Shown: positions 28,763-37,536, numbered from the stretch's first letter. The stretch: DNA of 50,496 nt from an uncultured Lachnospiraceae bacterium (GCA_947564305.1 CANOBT010000023.1:1-50496), one strand, 5' to 3'. Notes: a model not told the origin generated them from the letters alone. Translations and numbers: made by a program.

Positions 28763-29875
28763 ATGGCAAGTTTATCATTAAAAGGAATTCAGAAAATTTA
28801 TCCAAACGGATTTCATGCTGTACAGGATTTCAACCTGGAGATTGAAGATAAAGAGTTTATCATCTTCGTAGGACCATCCGGATGTGGAAAGTCTACTACA
28901 CTTCGTATGGTAGCTGGTCTGGAAGATATCTCCGGCGGTACTCTTACAATCGACGGCAAGGTTATGAACGATGTAGAGCCAAAAGACCGTGATATCGCAA
29001 TGGTATTCCAGAACTACGCTCTGTATCCGCATATGACAGTATATGACAACATGGCTTTCGGTCTGAAGCTTCGTAAAGTACCGAAGGATGAGATTGATAA
29101 AAAGGTTCGTGAAGCTGCAAGAATCCTCGACCTGGATAAGCTGCTTGACCGTAAGCCGAAGGCTCTTTCCGGTGGTCAGAGACAGCGTGTTGCTATGGGA
29201 CGTGCTATCGTACGAAATCCTAAGGTATTCCTTATGGATGAGCCTCTTTCCAACTTGGATGCAAAGCTGAGAGTTCAGATGCGTATTGAGATTTCCAAGA
29301 TTCATGAGAGCTTGGGCGCTACCATCATCTACGTAACACATGACCAGACAGAGGCTATGACACTTGGTACCAGAATCGTTGTTATGAAAGACGGTATCGT
29401 ACAGCAGGTAGATACTCCTCAGAACCTGTACAACACACCTTGCAATCTGTTCGTTGCAGGATTCATCGGATCTCCGCAGATGAACTTCCTGGATGCAGTT
29501 GTAAATATCGCCGGCAATGATGTTACATTGAAGGTTGGAGATTATACATTGAAAGTACCGGAGAGCAAGAAGCAGGCTCTGATCAACGGCAATTACAATG
29601 GAAAGACAGTTGTTCTTGGTATTCGTCCGGAAGATGTACATGATTCAGAAGAATTTATTGCAGCAAATCCTGACAGCGTTGTAAAATCTACAGTTAAGGT
29701 TTATGAGCTGCTCGGTGCTGAAGTATATCTGTACTTCGATGTTGCAGGAACACAGATGACCGCACGTGTAAGCTCACGTACACCTTTGAGAACAGGTGAT
29801 CAGGCTGTATTCGCACTGGAAATGGAAAGAATCCACCTCTTCGACAAAGAAACAGAGTTGACGATTACGAACTAA
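28763..29875 (+). CDS. Multi-sugar ABC transporter ATP-binding protein (UgpC/MsmX type)
   Basis: A 370-residue ATPase of carbohydrate importers. It starts MASLSLKGIQKIYPNGFHAV. Walker A is GPSGCGKSTTLRMVAG, the Q loop is VFQNYALYPHM, the signature LSGGQRQRVAMGRA, Walker B VFLMDEPLSNLDAKLR, and the switch histidine lies in YVTHDQTEAM. A C-terminal OB-type regulatory domain (TOBE, about 240-370) follows. AAGGAGG lies 9 bases before the ATG. No permease or binding protein is near, so it most likely energises several sugar importers, as MsmX and MsmK do. Codons are strikingly uniform (CGT, GGT, GAA), suggesting high expression. Confidence 0.95.
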   Translation: MASLSLKGIQKIYPNGFHAVQDFNLEIEDKEFIIFVGPSGCGKSTTLRMVAGLEDISGGTLTIDGKVMNDVEPKDRDIAMVFQNYALYPHMTVYDNMAFGLKLRKVPKDEIDKKVREAARILDLDKLLDRKPKALSGGQRQRVAMGRAIVRNPKVFLMDEPLSNLDAKLRVQMRIEISKIHESLGATIIYVTHDQTEAMTLGTRIVVMKDGIVQQVDTPQNLYNTPCNLFVAGFIGSPQMNFLDAVVNIAGNDVTLKVGDYTLKVPESKKQALINGNYNGKTVVLGIRPEDVHDSEEFIAANPDSVVKSTVKVYELLGAEVYLYFDVAGTQMTARVSSRTPLRTGDQAVFALEMERIHLFDKETELTITN

Positions 29876-29886
29876 TAGGTTACAAT

Positions 29887-29919
29887 AAAAAGGCTGTACG
29901 AGTGTGCAGCCTTTTTTTC
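29887..29919 (+). terminator. Terminator of the ABC ATPase gene
   Basis: AGGCTGTAC and GTGCAGCCT pair (one G-U) around a 4-base loop, followed by seven T residues. It begins about 15 bases after the stop. Confidence 0.9.
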
Positions 29920-30010
29920 ATCTATACCGGCAGCAGATTTGGAATTGCCGGATACTGAGCATTGATGAGCACTCTTTATAAAAAGCACACAGGAAAGCAG
30001 GTAAATTCTC

Positions 30011-30928
30011 ATGGAATATTCCACACAGTTAAGTTCCGCCCTCAATGAACTGAAGCGGATTACCGGTATCAAACTGGAAGTGGCAGCGGAGGATTCTCAG
30101 GAGGAAGAACGTGTATTAGCCCAGATACGCTGCCTATGTACCGCCTATAAAGAAAAATACAATAAAAATCATTTTCTGAAAACCTTGATGACCGGAGACA
30201 TTTCTTCTATTGAAATCGCGGAACATGCCCAGCGCCTGCATATAGCCCCACAGGAACGGCGCATCCTTTTTTTATTGGAAAAGAAAGGTCCGTTGGATGA
30301 TACGGTGATGGAAATCCTGAAAAACCTCTTTCCATCCCAGACAAAATCTTATCTGATTCCCATGGCGGACTGCAGTCTTGCCATTCTCCGCCCGGTAAAA
30401 TCCGGGGAAACAGAGCCGGACCTGTCCAAGATTGCCCATATGATTGTAGATACCCTGAATATGGAGGCACTGACGCAGGTTCGGGTGGCGTACAGCGATG
30501 TCATGGACAATCTTACAGAGCTTGGCACAGCCTGGCAGGAAACCAGCCTGGCATTAAAGGTTGGGAAACTGTTCTATTCCGACCAAACAGTATTTCCCTA
30601 TAACCGTCTGGGAATCGGCAGACTGGTATACCGGCTTCCCATCTCTATCTGCGAAGGCTTTTTGCAGGAAGTTTTTGGAGAGGACATTCCGGATACTATG
30701 GATGAAGAAACCACAGCTACCATCAACCGTTTTCTTCAGAATAACCTGAATATTGCAGAAACTTCCAGACAGCTCCATATGCACAGGAATACTTTGATTT
30801 ACCGTCTGGACCAGGTACAGAAACGCACCGGGCTGGATCTTCGGAAATTTGAAGATGCCATGACTTTCCGGATTGCCTCCCTGGTAATGAATTATCTAAA
30901 GACAGAAAGGAACACAGAACATGAATGA
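30011..30928 (+). CDS. PucR/CdaR-type transcriptional regulator
   Basis: A 305-residue DNA-binding protein. The C-terminal PucR helix-turn-helix is clear: NRFLQNNLNIAETSRQLHMHRNTLIYRLDQVQKRTGLDLR at about 240-280, followed by the conserved DAMTFRIASLVM. The middle resembles the GGDEF-like region of CdaR/PucR proteins (about 95-230), without catalytic residues. The N-terminal 60 residues are helical. Members respond to small organic effectors; the ligand here is unknown. It overlaps the next gene by 8 bases, indicating coupled expression. The ribosome-binding site is weak. Confidence 0.85.
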   Translation: MEYSTQLSSALNELKRITGIKLEVAAEDSQEEERVLAQIRCLCTAYKEKYNKNHFLKTLMTGDISSIEIAEHAQRLHIAPQERRILFLLEKKGPLDDTVMEILKNLFPSQTKSYLIPMADCSLAILRPVKSGETEPDLSKIAHMIVDTLNMEALTQVRVAYSDVMDNLTELGTAWQETSLALKVGKLFYSDQTVFPYNRLGIGRLVYRLPISICEGFLQEVFGEDIPDTMDEETTATINRFLQNNLNIAETSRQLHMHRNTLIYRLDQVQKRTGLDLRKFEDAMTFRIASLVMNYLKTERNTEHE

Positions 30929-31421
30929 CGCGTTTTATGAACAACTTGTAACCCGTAAATCCAAACCTATGGACTTTATCCTCCGCATACTGATTATCGT
31001 CTTTATCGCCGCAGTGGCTGTGCTTGGCACACCATTCATCGGCTTTCTTGCCTTTTTTATTGCGGTTCTTCTGGCAATGGGGGCATATTATTTCGTTTTC
31101 CCGCGCTTTAATGTGGAATATGAATACACACTTTTGAATTATGATATTGATGTTGCTGCCATCTTCAGCAAAGAAAAGAGAAAAAATATTGCTTCCTTTG
31201 ATATCCGCCAGGCAGAAATCATTGCACCGGCAGGCTCACCCAGACTGAATTCTTACCATCCCGGCAAGACCCATGATTTTTCTTCCGGCAGCGGCGAGGC
31301 TAAAGTCTATGCAGTCATGATATCCGCCGAACAGAACACCACCTGCTACTTACTGGAGCCGGACCAGACGATGAAGGAGCATATCAAATCCTGGACAGGA
31401 ATGAAGTTTTACGAAGACTAA
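30921..31421 (+). CDS. DUF6106-like membrane protein
   Basis: A 166-residue protein with two adjacent transmembrane helices near 18-65 (LRILIIVFIAAVAVLGTPFI and LAFFIAVLLAMGAYYFV). A soluble C-terminal domain follows and contains YEYTLLNYDIDVAAIFSKEKRKNI, resembling a PH-like domain; this recalls DUF6106 proteins of Lachnospiraceae. Function unknown. It overlaps the regulator gene and ends before a strong terminator, so the pair forms one operon. The regulator might control, or be signalled by, this membrane protein; that is inference. Confidence 0.72.
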   Translation: MNDAFYEQLVTRKSKPMDFILRILIIVFIAAVAVLGTPFIGFLAFFIAVLLAMGAYYFVFPRFNVEYEYTLLNYDIDVAAIFSKEKRKNIASFDIRQAEIIAPAGSPRLNSYHPGKTHDFSSGSGEAKVYAVMISAEQNTTCYLLEPDQTMKEHIKSWTGMKFYED

Positions 31422-31430
31422 AGAATAAGA

Positions 31431-31502
31431 ACTGCCGCAAAACAATCTGTATCAACCATGCAATACTGAAAAACCGATATATACAGATTGTTTTGCGGCA
31501 GT
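31431..31502 (+). terminator. Terminator with 22-bp perfect arms
   Basis: ACTGCCGCAAAACAATCTGT plus AT is perfectly repeated in inverted form at 31481-31502 around a 28-base loop, followed by six T residues on the plus strand. It lies 9 bases after the DUF6106-like gene. The arms are longer than usual; it also faces the sirtuin stop on the other strand and can probably end both transcripts. Confidence 0.8.
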
Positions 31503-31512
31503 TTTTTAATCC

Positions 31513-32241
31513 TTACACGTGAATCTGACCCAGTATCTGTCCAATCGGTGCGGCAATCGTCAAATCAGCCTTTACAGCACGCCCTGTCTCAGACTTATTG
31601 ATCACGACTAAATATTTTCCCCGGAAATAATCAATGAAACCGGCAGCCGGATAAACTACCAGTGAAGTACCGCCGATGATCAGCATATCCGCGCTTCCGA
31701 TTGCCCGGATTGTGCCCTGTATCACATCTGAATCCAGCCCCTCCTCATAAAGCACCACATCCGGCTTAATCAACCCTCCGCATTTCTTACAGCGAGGAGC
31801 GCCTTCTGATTCCTTTACATATTCCGCGCTGTAAGACGCATGGCAGTCCATGCAGTAATTGCGCATAATACTTCCATGCAGCTCATAGACCTTCCTGCTT
31901 CCCGCCGCCTGATGGAGACCGTCAATATTCTGAGTCACGACTGCCGAAAGCTTTCCCGTCTGCTCCAGTTCTGCAAGCTTCATGTGCGCCGGATTCGGCC
32001 TGGCATCAAGAATCATCATCTTCTCTTTATAGAATTCATAAAATGCATCCGTATGCTGCATAAAAAAACTATGGCTTACGACCTGTTCCGGAGAATATCT
32101 GTATGCCTGATGATAAATGCCGTCCGCACTCCTGAAATCAGGGATATTGCTCTCTGTTGACACTCCTGCGCCGCCGAAAAAGACGATATTACTGCTCTCA
32201 TCAATCATCTTCTGCAGCTTTTCTATTTCCTTCTCATACAT
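31513..32241 (-). CDS. Sirtuin, NAD-dependent protein deacylase
   Basis: A 242-residue Sir2-type enzyme that removes acyl groups from lysine using NAD. Motifs are GGAGVSTESNIPDFRS (NAD-binding), TQNIDGLHQAAGS, the catalytic His in YELHGSI, a CxxC pair CMDC and CKKC for zinc, and GGTSLVVYPAAGF. Start is the ATG with GGAGG seven bases upstream, in preference to one 11 codons earlier. It follows an HD-domain gene on the same strand. Class U/CobB-like is likely, but the substrate acyl type cannot be inferred. Confidence 0.95.
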   Translation of the reverse strand: MYEKEIEKLQKMIDESSNIVFFGGAGVSTESNIPDFRSADGIYHQAYRYSPEQVVSHSFFMQHTDAFYEFYKEKMMILDARPNPAHMKLAELEQTGKLSAVVTQNIDGLHQAAGSRKVYELHGSIMRNYCMDCHASYSAEYVKESEGAPRCKKCGGLIKPDVVLYEEGLDSDVIQGTIRAIGSADMLIIGGTSLVVYPAAGFIDYFRGKYLVVINKSETGRAVKADLTIAAPIGQILGQIHV

Positions 32242-32319
32242 CGCTCTTTCCTCCTTTTTTGTAATCACCTGCATTGAAAATGATTACCTGTTTTGCATCT
32301 TAAAATATTTACAATCCTC

Positions 32320-32928
32320 TCAGGCGTCTTCGACATGCCCCTTTTCAATATGTTTTTGTATGATGCCCTGCATACATCTCCATATTTCCCCGGATGTCTC
32401 CTCAATCTTCTCATTGCGTTTATAAATCTGTGATTTCCTCACCTTATGCTCTGTCCAACTGAGACCGTCTGAGGCGTCATTCAAGAGCAGCGGCTGAAAA
32501 TTGTCCAACAGGTGGGCATACTTTGCATCTGCCGTCTCATAACCTTCAAATTCCTCCCACAGCTCCCGGAAGTAACCTCCCTGGTCCTCTGGAAGCAGTC
32601 CGAAAATCCTGTCCGCCGCAGCTTCCTCCCGCTCCCGCTTCGTCTCTGCCCCGGCAGCATCGTATGCATAAGTATCTCCTGCATCAATCTCCACCAGATC
32701 ATGAATCAGCACCATGAGCATGACCCTGCCCGCATCCACTGGTTCCTCTGCGTATTCCTGTAGAAGATACGCCATCAGCGCTATGTGCCACGAATGCTCG
32801 GCATCATTCTCTTTACGGCCTGCATCTGCCAGATAAGTCTGACGGAAAATATTTTTCACCTTGTCAATTTCTACAATAAACTGAAGCTGTTTTTCCAACC
32901 TTGTCATCTCTTTTGTCTCTTCGCCCAT
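32320..32928 (-). CDS. HD domain hydrolase (HDDC2/YfbR-like)
   Basis: A 202-residue cytoplasmic metal-dependent phosphohydrolase. The HD fold ligands are H45 (ENDAEHSWHIAL), His76-Asp77 in VLIHDLVEIDAGD and a later Asp near DNFQPLL. Relatives such as YfbR are 5'-deoxynucleotidases. The ATG with AGGAGG six bases upstream was chosen, five codons into the open frame. It precedes the sirtuin gene by 78 bases; the two may be co-transcribed. Substrate is unproven. Confidence 0.87.
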   Translation of the reverse strand: MGEETKEMTRLEKQLQFIVEIDKVKNIFRQTYLADAGRKENDAEHSWHIALMAYLLQEYAEEPVDAGRVMLMVLIHDLVEIDAGDTYAYDAAGAETKREREEAAADRIFGLLPEDQGGYFRELWEEFEGYETADAKYAHLLDNFQPLLLNDASDGLSWTEHKVRKSQIYKRNEKIEETSGEIWRCMQGIIQKHIEKGHVEDA

Positions 32929-33032
32929 ATGTATCCTCCTCATATTTTGCAGCCAATCTGTGACGCAGATTTTATACGTGCAATTCCCATATTTTTTTCT
33001 TACGATACTTTACACCGCCCAACTCTCCCGTT

Positions 33033-33063
33033 ATAAAAAGAAAAACAGGCTTTTCAGCCTGTT
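33033..33063 (-). terminator. Terminator of the DUF6465 gene
   Basis: AACAGGCT and AGCCTGTT pair around a 4-base loop. On the minus strand TTTTTCTTTTTAT follows. It lies 74 bases after the stop codon. Confidence 0.8.
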
Positions 33064-33136
33064 CACCTTATCTTCTTATCTGACAGGCTCTTGCACCGGC
33101 GTGATATTCGAGTATCATCCTTGCCAATACACCTGC

Positions 33137-33685
33137 TTACAAATCTATCTTACCGCTTGTATCATCATTCACCACATAATAGGCTGCAGATTCCTCCGGC
33201 TTGAGATAAATCTTCACATCTTTCATGTCGCCAACTTTATTTTTCAAAACTTTGGTCCACACTTCTTTTACTTTCTGGAAGATTTCTTTTTCCGTATATT
33301 CCTTGCCGGAGAACTGAAGGAACATCTCTGTCTTCACTTCTGCCTTCGCAGACGTCTTCTTCGCTGCCGGTTTCTTTTCTGCCGCAGGCTTCTTCGCTGC
33401 TGCTTTCTTAGTCTCCGGTTTCTTTTCTTCCTTTACAGTCTCTTCGACCAGGACACCTGCTTTTGTCTCAATTGCCTTCGTGCTGTCTTTTTTTGTCTCA
33501 ATCGCTTTCTGTGCCGGCTTCGGTTCCGCTGTCTTCTTTTCTGTTGTCTTCGCCGCTGCTGTCTTCTTCTCCACTGTCTTCGCCTCAGCCGCCTTCTCCT
33601 CAGCTTTTTCCACTTTGGCTTCTGTAGCCTTCACTTCCTTTGCAGCCGTCTCAGCCACTGCTTTTTTTGATTTTCTCGGCGCCAT
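33137..33685 (-). CDS. Lys/Ala-rich DUF6465-like protein
   Basis: A 182-residue protein with two parts. Residues 1-115 are low-complexity Ala/Lys/Glu (repeats such as KKTAAAKTTEKKTAEPK), reminiscent of histone H1-like or PolyA/K bacterial proteins. Residues 116-182 form a compact domain (TEMFLQFSGKEYTEKEIFQKVKEVWTKV and DVKIYLKPEESAAYYVVN) that looks like DUF6465, seen mainly in Lachnospiraceae. Start has AGGAGGG upstream. It has its own promoter and terminator. A DNA-binding or nucleoid role is conceivable but the domain itself has no assigned function. Confidence 0.75.
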   Translation of the reverse strand: MAPRKSKKAVAETAAKEVKATEAKVEKAEEKAAEAKTVEKKTAAAKTTEKKTAEPKPAQKAIETKKDSTKAIETKAGVLVEETVKEEKKPETKKAAAKKPAAEKKPAAKKTSAKAEVKTEMFLQFSGKEYTEKEIFQKVKEVWTKVLKNKVGDMKDVKIYLKPEESAAYYVVNDDTSGKIDL

Positions 33686-33759
33686 ACTTGCTCCCTCCTA
33701 AAAACACTCACGTATTCAATTTCTCTATCTCATAGTGATAAACGCTTTATGACAGATGT

Positions 33760-33789
33760 ATTATACATCATTTTTTATGAAAAGTCAAA
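33760..33789 (-). promoter_or_regulatory. Promoter of the DUF6465 gene
   Basis: On the minus strand TTGACT (33784-33789) and a consensus TATAAT (33760-33765) are 18 bases apart. A strong promoter with a 65-base leader. Confidence 0.65.
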
Positions 33790-33879
33790 AAAACTTACCA
33801 AACTCTTAAAAACCGTAATATCATCTATAATTCTTCACATTCACACTGAAAAAAATGCAATTTTCACTATAATGTTTTA

Positions 33880-34749
33880 TTATCCCACTATAATGTTGTA
33901 AGATTTCACAAAAATACCCTTCTCCTGCAGTGAAATAATACCTATTTTTTCGGAAATATCCCCGGCAAACCCATAATCATCACATCGGCCTGCCCATGGT
34001 TCCAGGCAGACAAAAGGTGCATCCTTCACGGACCAGACGCCAAAATTCGGAAAGCCTTTACAGCGTATGCCTGCATATGGGGTTCCATCCTTATGGCAGA
34101 GCCATGCTTCTTCAATCTGTCCGTCATCAAAAACAAGTGCATCTCTTGCAAACATCTCTTCTGTCAGCGGACAGATTCCTTCTTTCAATTCCAACGTATA
34201 GAGCGTTTCCGGACGGCCGGTTCCTGTATCCGAATCAAGAAGAAGATACGAGAGAGTTTCTTTTCCCGGGAATTTCAACACATAATCTTCTTTTTTCTCG
34301 TCTTTTTTTGCGAACCGGAATGCAGGATGTCCGCCGATTGTAAAATACATCACATGCTCACCACAATTTTCCACCCGCCATTCCACTTTCAGCTCCTTTT
34401 CCTGAAGCTGATATCGGATATAAAGTTTAAACTCATAGGGATAGATTTTTTTCGTTTCTCCCGAAGATGACAGCATCCACAATGCCATCTCGTCGGAAGA
34501 CTCCACGCAGGTAAACATCTGGTCTCTTGCAAATCCATGCTGGGATGTGGGATATGAAACCCCTTCTATCAAAATCTGATTCTGATATGTTTTCCCAACA
34601 TTAGGAAACAAGACAGGAGAATGCCGCTTCCAGTAGAGCGGATTTCCTTCCCACAGAATCTCCGTATCCTTCTGCCTGTCATAAATCCTGGTAACCTCTG
34701 CACCAGCTTCTGCAATTTCCACACACAGGAAATCATTTTCCAGTTTCAT
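33880..34749 (-). CDS. Aldose 1-epimerase family protein (LacX-like)
   Basis: A 289-residue protein of the galactose mutarotase-like fold, predicted to act on aldose anomers. It starts MKLENDFLCVEIAEAGAEV, shows SPVLFPNVGKTYQNQILIEGVSYPTSQHGFARDQ (residues about 45-80, with the His-Gly-Phe segment) and TIGGHPAFRFA with the second conserved histidine; EPWAGRCDDYGF near the end resembles the catalytic Glu region. Start is the ATG next to a GTG; AGGGG lies 8 bases upstream. It follows the trigger-factor-like gene by 15 bases. Sugar specificity is unknown. Confidence 0.88.
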   Translation of the reverse strand: MKLENDFLCVEIAEAGAEVTRIYDRQKDTEILWEGNPLYWKRHSPVLFPNVGKTYQNQILIEGVSYPTSQHGFARDQMFTCVESSDEMALWMLSSSGETKKIYPYEFKLYIRYQLQEKELKVEWRVENCGEHVMYFTIGGHPAFRFAKKDEKKEDYVLKFPGKETLSYLLLDSDTGTGRPETLYTLELKEGICPLTEEMFARDALVFDDGQIEEAWLCHKDGTPYAGIRCKGFPNFGVWSVKDAPFVCLEPWAGRCDDYGFAGDISEKIGIISLQEKGIFVKSYNIIVG

Positions 34750-34764
34750 CACTTTTTCCCCTTT

Positions 34765-35874
34765 CTATTCGGAAGCACTGTCATCCGCGCCCTCCGTATC
34801 GGACACCTCTAAATCGGAAGTTTCCACCTGCACACACTTATCCAGCAAGTAATCTGCTACCTTCCTCTGGCGGATCGCGTTCTTCAGCATCTCTTCTCCC
34901 ATCGCCTTCTTGAACTCTTCCACATCGTCATAATCGGCATTATCGGCATATTCCTTGATAAGCTCTTCGTACTCCTTTTCAGAAGGTTCCAACTTCTTTT
35001 CCTTTGCCAAAAGCCTGCATGCCGCATTCGCTTTCACAATCTTTTCAGAAGACTCTCTGGTCCGCTTCTCAAACTCCTCCATAGACAGGTTCATATATGT
35101 ATTGAGGAACTCTTCAAACTCCATCCCATAGCCGTCCGCCACTCTTTTATAATTATCCTCGGTTGTCTTATACTCTGCTTCCACCTCATCCTCAGGAAGC
35201 TTATTTACCTCTGTTTCTTCCAAAAGCGCTTCTAAGACTGCCGCCTGCTGTGCATTGGTCACCTGCTGTTCACTGGACTCCTCCATCCGTTCACGTATTT
35301 CCTTGCGGTATTCTTCCACGGTCTTGGATTCCTCACTGTTTTCCTGCACCCATTCATCCGTCAGCTCCGGTAACTTATTCTCATAAATCCCATTCAGCGT
35401 GATATTAAAATTAGCCACGCTTCCTGCAAGGTCCTGGTCACGATAGTCCGCCGGGAACTGCACCTGGATATCAAAATTATCTCCGACCTCATGCCCCTCA
35501 ATCTGTTCTTCAAAACCTTTATAGTCTCCTTCAGCGCCTACCATCTGGCCTGAACCAAGTATGACCATAACGCCCGCAGCGCTTCCGCCGCCGAACTCTA
35601 CCCCATTGACTGTCCCTGTATAATCAATGTCAACCGTGTCTCCGTTCTTCGCTTCCCTTCCGGTAACTTCCACACGCTCTTTATCCGCCGAAAGATAACT
35701 GTTGATCGCATACTCCACCGACTCATCCGTGACTTCTGTCTTCTCTATCTTCGGAATCTCCAGCTTTTTATACTTTTTAATCGTAATGTAATCATCCGAA
35801 ACCTGCGAGCTGCAGCCTGCCAGAGATAAGGCCATCATGCCGCTTACTGCCACTGCAATCCATCTCTTATTCAT
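34765..35874 (-). CDS. Trigger factor-like lipoprotein with FKBP-type PPIase
   Basis: A 369-residue protein with a lipobox LSLAGC, Cys21 being the lipidation site. The FKBP-type segment GDTVDIDYTGTVNGVEF starts near 82 and ends by about 165; AGAEGDYKGFEEQIEGHEVGD and FPADYRDQDLAG are characteristic. A trigger factor C-terminal helical domain fills 170-345, and the tail is acidic. The ribosome-binding N-terminal domain of cytosolic trigger factor (GFRKGKxP) is missing, so this is an extracytoplasmic form, probably assisting folding of exported proteins at the membrane. AGGTGAAG precedes the ATG. It heads a two-gene unit. Confidence 0.9.
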   Translation of the reverse strand: MNKRWIAVAVSGMMALSLAGCSSQVSDDYITIKKYKKLEIPKIEKTEVTDESVEYAINSYLSADKERVEVTGREAKNGDTVDIDYTGTVNGVEFGGGSAAGVMVILGSGQMVGAEGDYKGFEEQIEGHEVGDNFDIQVQFPADYRDQDLAGSVANFNITLNGIYENKLPELTDEWVQENSEESKTVEEYRKEIRERMEESSEQQVTNAQQAAVLEALLEETEVNKLPEDEVEAEYKTTEDNYKRVADGYGMEFEEFLNTYMNLSMEEFEKRTRESSEKIVKANAACRLLAKEKKLEPSEKEYEELIKEYADNADYDDVEEFKKAMGEEMLKNAIRQRKVADYLLDKCVQVETSDLEVSDTEGADDSASE

Positions 35875-35987
35875 ATCTTCACCTCATATTCCTTACTCAT
35901 GGCCTTTCAGCCACCGTTTTTTAGTATAGCACACTTCCCACATGAAAAAAAGTGATTTTTCTATGAACTGACTGGAAGTAACTGCCG

Positions 35988-37463
35988 TCAAAGCAGCGGA
36001 GAAAGCAGCCTGCTGAACTGCTCCTTCACCCGGATGACCAACCCCCTCTGATCATATATCTTTCTCGTCACATGAGTACATTTTAACTGGTCTGTCTCAA
36101 ATACTCTCTCCAGACGCTGAACCGTACGCTCGCTATAGATAACCGCATTGACCTCAAAATTCAGTCCAAAACTGCGGATATCCATGTTGGCAGTTCCCAC
36201 ACAGGCAACCATACCGTCCACACATAGTGTCTTTGCATGTAAGAATCCATTGTTATAAACATAACATTTTGCCCCCGCCTGCACCAACTGCCCGACATAG
36301 GAATATGTGGCCCAGTACACAAATGCATGATCCGGCTTGCAGGGCACCATAATCCGCACATCCACCCCGGAACGGGCAGCGATCATCAGCGCATCCAAAA
36401 TCGATTCATCCGGAATGAAGTAGGGTGTCTGAATGTATACATGATCTTTTGCACTGTGAATCAGCCGCAGATAGTTGTCATGAATAGTTTTTGTCTGAGA
36501 ATCCGGTCCGCTGGAAATAATCTGCACCGGATCGTGTCCATTTCTTACATAATCCGGAATCTCAAAAAGCTTGTCCTGCAAAAACAGGTTTTCCTTTGCC
36601 GCATAATTCCAGTCCAACACAAAGCGCACGGCAAGAGAAGTGACTGCTGCCCCTTCAATGCACAGATGCGTATCCCGCCAATAGCCGAATTTTTTATCAT
36701 GCCCCAGGTATTCCCTTCCCACATTGAACCCGCCCACAAAGCCAATCCGACCGTCAATGACGACAATTTTCCTGTGATTCCGGTAATTCACACGAAATTG
36801 CAGCTGTCCTAACAGAGCCGGGAAGAATTCCGCCACCTGTATTCCTGCTCTTTCCAACCGGTTCCAATCCTTGTTCCGCATGGAACGGCAACCCATACTG
36901 TCAAATAGAATCCGGACCTCCACGCCCTCTCTCACCTTCTGGATCAGCACCGGCTCGATTTTTTTCCACAGCTCATCATTCCTGATAATATAATACTGCA
37001 TGTGGATGTAGCATCTTGCCTGTCTCATCTCATCGAGCAGCGCACGGAACTTTTCTTTTCCATCTGTGTAAATCCGCACATCATTGTTATCCGTCAGCAC
37101 CGCCTGTCCGGCTCCCAGATTATATAAAATCAGATTCTCAAACCGGCGCATCTCCGGATTTGCCAGACGAAGACGTTTCTTAAAAATCTTCTCTTCCTGC
37201 CGGCGGACGGCATAATTCAATTCCCCATCCACCTCCTTTGCACGAAACATCCGGCTCTTATGGTAATCCTGCCCTAAGACCAGATACAAGACAAATCCCA
37301 GAATCGGGATAAAATACAAGATCAGGAGCCAGGTCCATACGGTAAGAGGAGACTTACGCTGAAAAAATATAATCACCAATGACAGAAGAATATTGATAAA
37401 CACCAGATGTTCCATAATAAAGTGAAAGGACGCAACAGATGCATCCCAGATTGTCCCTGCCAT
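35988..37463 (-). CDS. cls: Cardiolipin synthase
   Basis: A 491-residue membrane enzyme of the phospholipase D superfamily that joins two phosphatidylglycerols into cardiolipin. Two N-terminal transmembrane helices lie at about 14-65 (ILLSLVIIFF and LLILYFIPILGFVLYLVLG). HKD motifs are found near 243 (YRNHRKIVVIDGRIGFVGGFN) and near 409 (FLHAKTLCVDGMVACVGTANMD). YFIPDE and the end HVTRKIYDQRGL fit the family. Length is normal for the bacterial Cls type. It is transcribed alone from its own promoter. Confidence 0.94.
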   Translation of the reverse strand: MAGTIWDASVASFHFIMEHLVFINILLSLVIIFFQRKSPLTVWTWLLILYFIPILGFVLYLVLGQDYHKSRMFRAKEVDGELNYAVRRQEEKIFKKRLRLANPEMRRFENLILYNLGAGQAVLTDNNDVRIYTDGKEKFRALLDEMRQARCYIHMQYYIIRNDELWKKIEPVLIQKVREGVEVRILFDSMGCRSMRNKDWNRLERAGIQVAEFFPALLGQLQFRVNYRNHRKIVVIDGRIGFVGGFNVGREYLGHDKKFGYWRDTHLCIEGAAVTSLAVRFVLDWNYAAKENLFLQDKLFEIPDYVRNGHDPVQIISSGPDSQTKTIHDNYLRLIHSAKDHVYIQTPYFIPDESILDALMIAARSGVDVRIMVPCKPDHAFVYWATYSYVGQLVQAGAKCYVYNNGFLHAKTLCVDGMVACVGTANMDIRSFGLNFEVNAVIYSERTVQRLERVFETDQLKCTHVTRKIYDQRGLVIRVKEQFSRLLSPLL

Positions 37464-37536
37464 ATCCTGCCCCCTATCTATTTTGTAATCCTGTTATGCC
37501 CGTACTGCTTATTTTCTGATAACTTCTAATAACGAA

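Noticed and set aside
28778..29641. 287-codon minus-strand frame antisense to the ABC ATPase
   Set aside because: The plus strand encodes a complete, motif-perfect ATPase; the uniform codon use explains the open antisense frame.
32960..33670. 236-codon plus-strand frame rich in Cys, Leu, Phe and Arg
   Set aside because: It is the antisense reading of the Lys/Ala-rich DUF6465 gene and terminator; composition is an artefact of the opposite repeats.
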